Assembly (NCBI GenBank): GCA_003142495.1
Contig: PLMM01000329.1
Span: forward strand, 1 to 10,394
Length of the DNA: 10,394 nucleotides
Direction of reading: 5' to 3'
DNA from: Gemmatimonadota bacterium
GTDB taxonomy: Bacteria > Gemmatimonadota > Gemmatimonadetes > Gemmatimonadales > Gemmatimonadaceae
Position 1 is the first letter of the stretch. Each line of letters opens with the position of its first letter. Positions 1 through 5,888 of the stretch are shown here, one piece after another. Below the pieces are notes generated by a model, which did not search any database, was not told where the DNA came from, and was given only the letters and a program-made list of their open reading frames with translations. Both the position numbers and the translations under genes were made by a program.

Positions 1-84
1 GTCGTCTCGATGAGCGATTCCGACCCGTCCGTGCGCGTGCCGCGCTCAGACTTGCCGTTGAGCCATCGACGCCGGATTCCGTGA
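1..84 (+). CDS. C-terminal end of an upstream gene (partial)
   Basis: Frame 1 is open from the first base to a TGA at 82-84 and gives 27 residues (VVSMSDSDPS..., ending HRRRIP). Third positions are G or C in about 22 of 27 codons. The competing frame 3 over the same bases has about 16 of 27, so frame 1 looks more like coding sequence. Its stop overlaps the GTG start of the next gene as GTGA, the same junction seen twice at the right end of the window. Too little is present to name a family. The alternative is that frame 3 is the real one and the next gene starts left of the window. Confidence 0.4.
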   Translation, partial: VVSMSDSDPSVRVPRSDLPLSHRRRIP

Positions 85-641
85 TCGGACTCTTGACGGA
101 GGGACTCTCGCGCCATCCCGATCCCGCGCTCGCGCAGCAACTGCTCCAGAGACCGCACGCGGACACATCGCGGGCTCTGTTACGGGCGGTATCGCATCTA
201 GAGAGCATCATGTATGGAGTGACGGCGAGGCAGGCGCGCGAACGTCTCGCGATACTCGAGCCGTCGGGGACGCCGAGTAGTGCGATCCGTCGCTCTCCAC
301 CACCGCCACCACCGACGCCGACCGCGCCCGCGCCGAGTTGGAACGCTGAATCGGGCGCGACCGATCAGTGTATTGCGCCCGACGACTGGTCTGAGGAGCT
401 TCGCGGCGCGTTGGGTGCCAGTGCGCAATTGCTCTCGGGCGACACACTTTGCATTCGTGCGGCCGGCGCGATCGACCGTGCCCTTGAAGCTCCTGAGGGA
501 CGCGATTCCGTCTACATCTTCGCCGTCGCTGACGGGTTCGCGATGGCATTTCCGCCTTCTCGTCCAAATGCCGATGTCACGCTAGTGCGTTTCGACAGCG
601 CCTTCACCGAACGCTCACGTCAAGTCATCAAACTGCATTAG
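81..641 (+). CDS. Hypothetical protein with proline-rich linker
   Basis: I do not recognise this 186-aa protein. It has an N-terminal, probably helical part (about residues 1-60, with repeated Leu/Ala/Arg such as LAQQLLQRPH and TARQARERLAIL). A low-complexity Pro/Thr/Ala linker follows (about residues 70-86, PPPPPPTPTAPAPS). The C-terminal part, about residues 95-186, mixes acidic helices and hydrophobic strands (DSVYIFAVADGFAMAF) and looks like a small folded domain. There is no signal peptide or membrane segment. The GTG start at 81 has no clear Shine-Dalgarno sequence but overlaps the stop of the upstream frame, which suggests translational coupling. Frame 3 also stays open to the window edge, so the start could lie further left. 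Third-position GC is weaker than in most genes here. The zinc-ribbon frame follows directly in the -1 frame. Confidence 0.62.
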   Translation: MIGLLTEGLSRHPDPALAQQLLQRPHADTSRALLRAVSHLESIMYGVTARQARERLAILEPSGTPSSAIRRSPPPPPPTPTAPAPSWNAESGATDQCIAPDDWSEELRGALGASAQLLSGDTLCIRAAGAIDRALEAPEGRDSVYIFAVADGFAMAFPPSRPNADVTLVRFDSAFTERSRQVIKLH

Positions 642-667
642 GCCGTCCTCGGCGGCGCTCACGAAGA

Positions 668-868
668 CTGCGACAGGGAAGCCGTTACTGCCCGCGCTGC
701 GGCGCGAGCTACGAGCACGATGTGCTCGACTGCCCGGATTGCAGCGGAGTCGCTCTGATCGCGGCGGGCACCGACTCGCCCTTCCGCGATAAGTCGGCAA
801 TCGCGCGCGAGCGGGACTCGAAGCGCCGCGGCTCGACGATTCGGCGGCGCCGCCGCAAGGAGCGCTAG
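668..868 (+). CDS. Small zinc-ribbon protein, non-standard or uncertain start
   Basis: Frame 2 encodes a convincing zinc ribbon that ends at TAG 866-868. It reads RYCPRCGASY, then about seven residues, then DCPDCSG: a Cys-x2-Cys, ten-residue, Cys-x2-Cys four-cysteine site starting at base 689. A very basic tail follows (KRRGSTIRRRRRKER), which could bind nucleic acid or ribosomes. The frame is open back to base 533, after a TGA at 530-532, yet contains no ATG, GTG or TTG. CTG at 668 is the best near-cognate start and gives 66 residues, with no good Shine-Dalgarno upstream; ATT at 548 is another option. The frame overlaps the end of the preceding gene by about 109 bases and lies in its -1 frame, so a programmed frameshift fusing the two is possible, as is a sequence error or a decayed start. 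The cysteine pattern makes chance unlikely. The function is unknown. Confidence 0.6.
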   Translation: MRQGSRYCPRCGASYEHDVLDCPDCSGVALIAAGTDSPFRDKSAIARERDSKRRGSTIRRRRRKER

Positions 869-945
869 CCCAGAGAAACTCCCGCGCCCGCCAACTCGTA
901 CTGCTCTCCACGCAGCATCGCGCTGCCCAGGCTCCTCACTCGGTC

Positions 946-950
946 GGAGG
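946..950 (+). promoter_or_regulatory. Ribosome binding site of the GlsB-family gene
   Basis: GGAGG lies four bases before ATG 955 and fixes this start. A downstream ATG in the same frame would have no comparable site. Confidence 0.75.
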
Positions 951-954
951 CATC

Positions 955-1206
955 ATGATCTGGTGGATCTGCGTTGGGCTCGTCGCCGGTTGGGCGACGG
1001 GCAAGCTCATGAAGGGCGGCGGCTACGGCGCCCTCATGGACATCGTCATCGGAATCGCGGGCGCCGTGATGGGCGGCTTCCTCATGCGCACCCTCGGCTT
1101 CGCCGGATCCGGTGGCTTCATCTATTCCGTGATCGTCGCAGTGATCGGCGCGGTCGTGCTCCTGTGGCTCATTCACATGATCACAGGCAAGCGACCGAAT
1201 CCGTAA
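955..1206 (+). CDS. GlsB/YeaQ/YmgE family stress response membrane protein
   Basis: This 83-aa protein matches the transglycosylase-associated (GlsB/YeaQ/YmgE) family in length and layout. It has three hydrophobic, glycine-rich segments at about residues 2-18, 26-46 and 55-77, separated by short loops, the first carrying KLMKGGGYG. The segment DIVIGIAGAVMGGF is typical of the family. Members are inner-membrane proteins often induced by envelope, osmotic or acid stress. Their molecular role is not settled, and the link to transglycosylase is historical. The gene stands alone: it has its own Shine-Dalgarno sequence, begins 86 bases after the zinc-ribbon frame and is closed by a strong terminator. 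I see no clear promoter in the 86-base gap. The family call is secure; the stress role is known only from relatives. Confidence 0.93.
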   Translation: MIWWICVGLVAGWATGKLMKGGGYGALMDIVIGIAGAVMGGFLMRTLGFAGSGGFIYSVIVAVIGAVVLLWLIHMITGKRPNP

Positions 1207-1226
1207 CGCGACGCTGCACGACGAAG

Positions 1227-1270
1227 ACGGAGAGTGACTGCGCAGCCATCGCGCATCACTCTCCGTTTTT
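1227..1270 (+). terminator. Intrinsic terminator after the GlsB-family gene
   Basis: An 11-bp perfect stem, ACGGAGAGTGA (1227-1237) with TCACTCTCCGT (1256-1266), continues after one bulged C (1238) into a 5-bp stem, TGCGC/GCGCA, with a 7-base loop at 1244-1250. Five T residues follow at 1266-1270. This is a strong rho-independent terminator for the plus strand. It also sits 12 bases beyond the stop of the minus-strand phosphatase-superfamily gene. Read that way the hairpin is equally stable but has no run of T, so it would end minus-strand transcripts less well. Confidence 0.87.
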
Positions 1271-1282
1271 CACATCATGCCC

Positions 1283-2413
1283 TCACTTCAGAATAGGAAG
1301 CGGTGCAGCCGCGCCCGGCGCGCTCGCGCGAAAGTCCTTGCCGAGCAGCAGTGCGATCGTCGACGCGATCTGCGCCTGCGTCACAGGGCCGACGTTGCGG
1401 CGCTCGCCGAGCGCGGGGGTGTTCGGGCCCATCACGGCGATCCACACGTTCTCCGATCCCTTCTCGTCGACGCCGTGCTCCTTCCAGTCGACCAATCCGC
1501 TGCCGCGACCGTGGTCCGTCGTGATGATGAACGTCGTTTTGCCGCGATACTCCGGCATCGATTGGAACGCGCTCCAGAGCTGCTCGACATCGCGGTCGAA
1601 TTCGTGGGCGCTCGCGAGCACGAGGTCATAGCGCCCCTGATGCGCCCAGTTGTCGGTCTCGCCATAGCCGACGAACAGCAGCCGCGCCTTTCCCGACTTC
1701 ACGAACTCGAGCAGCGGAATCTGCATGAAGGCGTCGTAGTTGTCTTCGTCGTCGAGTCTCGTCGTCGTGCGGTACAGCTCGGACAGCTGCTCCTGTTGCG
1801 GGGTGAGTTTCCCGCTGTACGGCGGATCGAAGCCGACGTGCATGAGCAAGTGGCTCCGCTTCTCGTTGAAGATGTCCTTGAAGGTATTCCAGGTCGCGTA
1901 GACGGCCACGCGATCTCGGTACTCCGGCGTTTCGTTCAGCCACTCGAACACGGTGACGTTGGGATTCGTGCCGAACTGGTTGGAGTCGATGCGCTTATCG
2001 GGCGCGCCTGTGAGCATCTCGTTGTATCCGGGATACGAGAAGGCCATCCCGTTCGTCACGCGAGCGATGCTGCCCTCATCCTGATTTCCGAAGATCTGCC
2101 CTCGCTTGGCGACGACTCCCCACAGAAACGGAAAGAGAATCGCGCGTCGATCGCCGCTCCTCGCCCTCCAATATTCGTGCTGGAGCGCGGTCGAGTCGGC
2201 CCAGATTCCGCCATGTGCGGAGTTCATGAGCGTCGAGTCTGCGCCGGTGAAGATCTCCTGCCAGCGCAGTCCATCAGCGACGATCAATACGACGGTGCGG
2301 CCGCCCCCCGCGCGCGAAGTTCTGGGCTGTGCCGTAGCGCCGGCGACGAACGCGGTACTTGCCGCGATCACCAGCGCGAAGAGGCGCGATGCGGAGCGGG
2401 GGAGGAGTCGCAT
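1283..2413 (-). CDS. Exported alkaline-phosphatase-superfamily hydrolase
   Basis: This 376-aa protein belongs to the alkaline phosphatase/sulfatase/phosphodiesterase superfamily. An N-terminal signal peptide (about residues 1-28, ending AGATAQ) predicts export. Metal-site motifs appear in family order: D47 in VLIVADGLRW, S126 in FSYPGYNEMLTG at the nucleophile position, D254 and H258 in ETDNWAHQG, D300 and H301 in TTDHGRG, and H313 in KEHG. This is a complete two-metal set, so a metal-dependent phosphate- or sulfate-ester hydrolase is expected; the substrate cannot be read from sequence. I chose ATG 2413 over the upstream in-frame ATG at 2476 because the latter adds 21 Arg/Cys-rich residues before the signal peptide and overlaps the preceding gene. 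ATG 2413 follows the amidohydrolase stop by seven bases containing GGTGAG, a modest ribosome site, which implies an operon. Confidence 0.92.
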   Translation of the reverse strand: MRLLPRSASRLFALVIAASTAFVAGATAQPRTSRAGGGRTVVLIVADGLRWQEIFTGADSTLMNSAHGGIWADSTALQHEYWRARSGDRRAILFPFLWGVVAKRGQIFGNQDEGSIARVTNGMAFSYPGYNEMLTGAPDKRIDSNQFGTNPNVTVFEWLNETPEYRDRVAVYATWNTFKDIFNEKRSHLLMHVGFDPPYSGKLTPQQEQLSELYRTTTRLDDEDNYDAFMQIPLLEFVKSGKARLLFVGYGETDNWAHQGRYDLVLASAHEFDRDVEQLWSAFQSMPEYRGKTTFIITTDHGRGSGLVDWKEHGVDEKGSENVWIAVMGPNTPALGERRNVGPVTQAQIASTIALLLGKDFRASAPGAAAPLPILK

Positions 2414-2420
2414 GCTCACC

Positions 2421-4430
2421 CTACGGCCGCACCCCCACCGCCGCATACAGCTCCTTCGGATCAAACCGAATCCCATCCTTCACCACCATCACCGTCTTCC
2501 GCACGTCGCTGATGTTCGTGGTGGGATCACCATCGATGAGCACCACGTCCGCAACTTTCCCCACCGCGATCGAACCGCGATCCGACTCGTGATGCATCAC
2601 GCGCGCCGATCCGATCGTAGCGAGCTTGAGCACCTGCGGCGCTGGAATTCCCGCCTGCACGTACAGCTCGAGCTCGCGTAGCAGCTGAAAGCCCACGGGC
2701 CCGTTGTCCGTACCCGCCACGATCGGCACGCCCGCGTCGTACATCGCCTTCACGATCCCCTTCATCTGCCCGAAGGCATCGCGATAGCGCTCATCCATTC
2801 CGGCAGGCACCGGCATCCCGCCGGCGTAGAAGCCGCGCTTCACCTGCGGCGGCATCCGCTCCGCGATCATCGCCTGATTCGGATCGATGGTGCCCGGCCG
2901 CGCCGTGAACATTCCCTCGAACGTCGTGAGCGTCGGGTCGATGTCGGTGCCGTGCGACTTGAAGAGCGCTACGAACTCGCGCACGCGAGGCGATGTCAGA
3001 TCGAGATCCTTTCCCGCCGCACCGACCGCCGTAAAGCGCGCCATCGAGCGCGTGTCCTTCACGGTGTCCATGAAGTTCAAGAGCAGCATGTTCGCGTGCT
3101 GCACCTCGTCGAAGCCGAGCGTGACGACCTGCGACGCGGTCATGAACGCCGGCACGTGACCGCTCACCCTCAGCCCCTTCGCATGCGCCTCGGCGATGAT
3201 CGCCGGCACGAGCTCGGGCTTCATAGAGCTGTAGACCTTGATCTGCTCGTAGCCGTGCGCCGCGTACCAGTCGACATCGCGTCGCGCAGTCGCCTCGTCG
3301 TCGGCGAGCAGCCCCGTCGGCACCTGGTACGGGCCCGAGCCGTCGATCAGCCCCGCGAGCATCAGTCGTGGCCCGATCAGCGAGTCAGCGGCGAACTCGC
3401 GCTTTTCCGCGAGCACGGAGATCGTGTCGTTCCCCATGTCGCGCGCATTCGTGACGCCGGCCGCTATATGCATCAACCCGTCGTCGCCGGGCGACACGTG
3501 CACGTGCATGTCCCAGAGCCCGGGGATCAGCATCTTGCCGCCCGCATCGATCACGGTCGCGCCGGCGGGAATCTTCACCTTCCCGTCCGCGCCGACCGCC
3601 GTGATGCGATCGCCATTCATCACGACGGTCATCGCCGGCTTCACCGTCGCCGACTCCGCGATGAAGAGCCGAGCGCCGCGGATCACGAGCGCACCCGTTG
3701 GCCTGTGCGACAGCTCGCGCGCGAGGCGCACGTAGCGCTCGCCTCGCGCCTGCTCCTGCGCCGCGGTCATCGCCGGCACCGCGCTCTCCCACCCCGCGGG
3801 CACCACACTCGACCATCCCGACACCGAGGCGAAGTGCTCGCCGCTATCGTCGAGCCAGATCGGGAATGGTGAGAAGCCGAGCCCGCCGATGTCGTAGCGC
3901 ACGACATGCACCTGCTTCCCATTCGCCGTGATCGTCATCTCGCCGGACTTCACGACCGTCGCCTCGCCATTCGGCAGCAGCGCGATCTTCCCGCCGTTCG
4001 CGAGCGCCGACTTGATCAGCAGCTGCGACCCCACCGGCGATTCGGATGACGACACATAGTATGCGTGGCCATCATCGGCGTGCGTGCCATGCTCGCTCGA
4101 GTTCTTCCACGTCGCCGTCCCGCCGCTCGACGTGAAGCTCTCGTCGACGCTGTCCTTCAGATAGCCGTGGCCGACGATCGAGCTCGAGGTTGGCACTCCG
4201 CCGGGGCCGACGCGCAGCACACCTTCCTGATGTGGTCCACGCCCGCGATCGTTGTACTCGTAGTAGGAGTGCAGCTCACCATGCGTCCACCACTCGCGAT
4301 ACTCGCCCGCGGGGCGCCCCGAGAAAAGCACGACATAGTGCGCGGTGTCCGCGAGCTGCTGGGTGCTCGCACGCGCAAGCGGCACGAGCGCGAGAGTGAC
4401 GGCGACGAACGCGGAGCTCCTGATGTTCAC
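2421..4430 (-). CDS. Exported metal-dependent amidohydrolase with N-terminal beta-rich domain
   Basis: This 669-aa protein has a signal peptide (residues 1 to about 23, ending ARASTQ). A region of about 215 residues follows (about 28-240), rich in Tyr, Trp and Gly, with YEYNDRGRGP and GHGYLKDSVDE. The C-terminal half, from about residue 247, is an amidohydrolase-superfamily TIM barrel of the imidazolonepropionase/prolidase-like branch. Visible metal and active-site residues are H309 and H311 (WDMHVHV), K398 (IKVYS, probable carboxylated lysine), H425 (SGHVP), H445 (VQHAN) and D575 (AGTDNG). The set is complete, so hydrolysis of a cyclic amide or peptide-like bond outside the cytoplasm is likely. 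To my knowledge the N-terminal region recurs on similar amidohydrolases of soil phyla; its role is unknown. The GTG start is supported by GGAGG four bases upstream. It is the first gene of an operon with the phosphatase-superfamily gene. Confidence 0.95.
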   Translation of the reverse strand: MNIRSSAFVAVTLALVPLARASTQQLADTAHYVVLFSGRPAGEYREWWTHGELHSYYEYNDRGRGPHQEGVLRVGPGGVPTSSSIVGHGYLKDSVDESFTSSGGTATWKNSSEHGTHADDGHAYYVSSSESPVGSQLLIKSALANGGKIALLPNGEATVVKSGEMTITANGKQVHVVRYDIGGLGFSPFPIWLDDSGEHFASVSGWSSVVPAGWESAVPAMTAAQEQARGERYVRLARELSHRPTGALVIRGARLFIAESATVKPAMTVVMNGDRITAVGADGKVKIPAGATVIDAGGKMLIPGLWDMHVHVSPGDDGLMHIAAGVTNARDMGNDTISVLAEKREFAADSLIGPRLMLAGLIDGSGPYQVPTGLLADDEATARRDVDWYAAHGYEQIKVYSSMKPELVPAIIAEAHAKGLRVSGHVPAFMTASQVVTLGFDEVQHANMLLLNFMDTVKDTRSMARFTAVGAAGKDLDLTSPRVREFVALFKSHGTDIDPTLTTFEGMFTARPGTIDPNQAMIAERMPPQVKRGFYAGGMPVPAGMDERYRDAFGQMKGIVKAMYDAGVPIVAGTDNGPVGFQLLRELELYVQAGIPAPQVLKLATIGSARVMHHESDRGSIAVGKVADVVLIDGDPTTNISDVRKTVMVVKDGIRFDPKELYAAVGVRP

Positions 4431-4434
4431 ACGG

Positions 4435-4439
4435 CCTCC
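4435..4439 (-). promoter_or_regulatory. Ribosome binding site of the amidohydrolase
   Basis: On the minus strand TGGAGGCCGT precedes GTG 4430, placing GGAGG four bases from the start. This settles the GTG start, right before a clear signal peptide. Confidence 0.75.
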
Positions 4440-4498
4440 AATTGGCTATTGACGCTTCTGCAACCAAGGTATTCTTCGCGCATGACAATACGCCAATT
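4440..4498. promoter_or_regulatory. Inverted repeat across the divergent gap (possible operator)
   Basis: AATTGGCTATTG (4440-4451) is matched in reverse complement by CAATA-C-GCCAATT (4486-4498), with a single extra C. The arms lie about 34 bases apart. The left arm starts next to the amidohydrolase ribosome site and touches the TTGACG box; the right arm begins two bases after the ATG of the serine hydrolase gene. The arms are AT-richer than the surroundings. The layout suits a regulator binding both sides of a shared promoter, but no regulator gene is present in the window. Confidence 0.35.
4449..4475 (+). promoter_or_regulatory. Candidate promoter of the serine hydrolase gene
   Basis: TTGACG at 4449-4454 and TATTCT at 4470-4475 resemble sigma-70 -35 and -10 boxes, with a short 15-base spacer. 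The ATG at 4482 starts seven bases after the -10 box, where transcription would be expected to begin, so the mRNA may be leaderless. The only Shine-Dalgarno-like sequence, AAGG at 4466-4469, is 12 bases from the start and would lie inside the promoter. Confidence 0.4.
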
Positions 4499-5888
4499 CC
4501 GCTCGACTGTTTCGCTCCTCGCCGCACTGGCCGCAGCCCCGGCGCTCGCACAGGCCCAGGACGCATCCGCGCGACTCGCCGCGAACGTCGACTCGATCGC
4601 CAACGCGGTGCTCGCGAGCACCGGAGTTCCCAGCGCCACCGTCGCCGTGGTCATGCACGGGCAGCTCGCCTACGCGCAGGCGTACGGTTCCGCGAAGCTC
4701 GATCCGCACGTCGCCGCCACCCCCGACATGCGCTACGGCATCGGCTCGATCAGCAAACAGTTCACGGCCGCGTGCGTATTGCTCCTGCAGCAGGACGGAA
4801 AGCTCAAGCTCGACGACCCCGTGTCCAAGTACGTTCCCGGCCTCACGCGCGGCAACGAGGTCACCATTCGCCAGCTGCTCTCGCACACCTCCGGCTATCA
4901 GGACTTCTGGCCGCAGGACTACGTGCCACCCGCCATGGAGAAGGCGATCACGCCGCAGGCGATCCTCGATCACTGGGCGAAGCAGCCGCTCGACTTCGAG
5001 CCCGGCACGCGCTGGCAGTACAGCAACACGAACTTCGAGATCGCGGCGCTCATCGTCGAGAAGGCGAGCGGCAAGCCATTCTTCCAGTTCGTCCGCACAC
5101 GCGTGCTCGAGCCGCTCGGCATCACCACCGCAATAGACTTCGACGCACTCGGCCCCACCTCCGTCCAGCCGACAGGCTACATGCGCTACGGACTCGGCCC
5201 TCTGCGCCCGGCCACATCCACGGGCTCCGGCTGGATGTACGGCGCCGGCGAGCTCGCGATGACGGCGAGCGATCTCGCGAAGTGGGACATCGCAATGATC
5301 AAGCAGTCGCTGCTCAAGCCCGAGTCGTATCGCGCGATGGAGACGACTGTCCTCCTCAAGAATGGCACGAGCGCCAACTACGGACTCGGCGTCGACGTCG
5401 ACATGTCGGGAGGGCATCGCACCGTCGAGCACAGTGGGGAAGTTGCGGGCTTCACGGCCGAGAACATCGTGTATCCGGATGACAGCGCGGCGGTGATCGT
5501 GCTGACGAATCAGGATGCGGCGCCCGCATCGACGCTCATCGCCACCTCGATCGGGCGCACGCTCTTCGCCACCGAAGACGCCGACACACAGAATCGCACC
5601 GCGCGCGCACGCGCGATCTTCGACGGGCTGCAGCACGGCACCATCGATCGCTCGTTTCTCACCGCGGATGCGAGCGCGTACTTCAGCGCGCAGGCGCTCA
5701 TCGACTTTCAATCCACGCTTGGGCCTCTGGGCGCACCCACCGCGTTCGTGCAGACGGCGCAGCACGAGAGGGGAGGGATGCTCGAGCGGATCTATCGCGT
5801 CACGTTCGCCGGCCGCTCGCTGCGCGTGTGGACGTACGAGATGGCCGACGGGAAGCTGGAGCAGTACCAGCTCGCGCCCGCCGGCTGA
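4482..5888 (+). CDS. Exported beta-lactamase-fold serine hydrolase
   Basis: This 468-aa protein has a signal peptide (residues 1 to about 26, ending ALAQAQ) and a beta-lactamase/penicillin-binding-protein-like domain at about 30-350. The SxxK nucleophile motif is S89-I-S-K92, the second motif is Y180-S-N182 in WQYSNTNF, and the third is H317-S-G319 in VEHSGEVAGF. HSG instead of KTG is usual in the class C-like esterase/D-aminopeptidase group, so an esterase, peptidase or amidase is more likely than antibiotic resistance. A C-terminal region of about 100 residues (about 365-468) resembles the small accessory domains often found on such enzymes; I cannot name it. ATG 4482 begins the signal peptide directly; the frame is open further upstream, but those residues lie antisense to the amidohydrolase. 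The 3' end overlaps the convergent glycosyltransferase by 97 bases. Confidence 0.95.
   Translation: MTIRQFRSTVSLLAALAAAPALAQAQDASARLAANVDSIANAVLASTGVPSATVAVVMHGQLAYAQAYGSAKLDPHVAATPDMRYGIGSISKQFTAACVLLLQQDGKLKLDDPVSKYVPGLTRGNEVTIRQLLSHTSGYQDFWPQDYVPPAMEKAITPQAILDHWAKQPLDFEPGTRWQYSNTNFEIAALIVEKASGKPFFQFVRTRVLEPLGITTAIDFDALGPTSVQPTGYMRYGLGPLRPATSTGSGWMYGAGELAMTASDLAKWDIAMIKQSLLKPESYRAMETTVLLKNGTSANYGLGVDVDMSGGHRTVEHSGEVAGFTAENIVYPDDSAAVIVLTNQDAAPASTLIATSIGRTLFATEDADTQNRTARARAIFDGLQHGTIDRSFLTADASAYFSAQALIDFQSTLGPLGAPTAFVQTAQHERGGMLERIYRVTFAGRSLRVWTYEMADGKLEQYQLAPAG

Noticed and set aside
298..340. Simple repeat at the CCACCGCCACCACC tract
   Set aside because: It encodes the in-frame Pro/Thr/Ala linker of the 186-aa protein and is not a regular tandem array.
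1277..2512. 411-codon plus-strand frame opposite the phosphatase-superfamily gene
   Set aside because: It has low-complexity Arg/Pro content, no ribosome site and no family motif; the minus strand has the full metal-ligand set.
2952..3872. 306-codon plus-strand frame opposite the amidohydrolase
   Set aside because: It is a shadow frame rich in Arg and His with no motif; the opposite strand encodes the HxH, Lys, His and Asp residues of the amidohydrolase.
4065..4481. Upstream extension of the serine hydrolase
   Set aside because: It would put 139 residues antisense to the amidohydrolase before the signal peptide, and the ATG at 4482 starts the signal peptide directly.
4446..5765. 439-codon open frame on the minus strand opposite the serine hydrolase
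   Set aside because: It is Arg/Glu/Ala-rich with no recognisable motif, and the plus strand carries a complete signal peptide and all three hydrolase motifs. Long antisense frames are expected in GC-rich genes.
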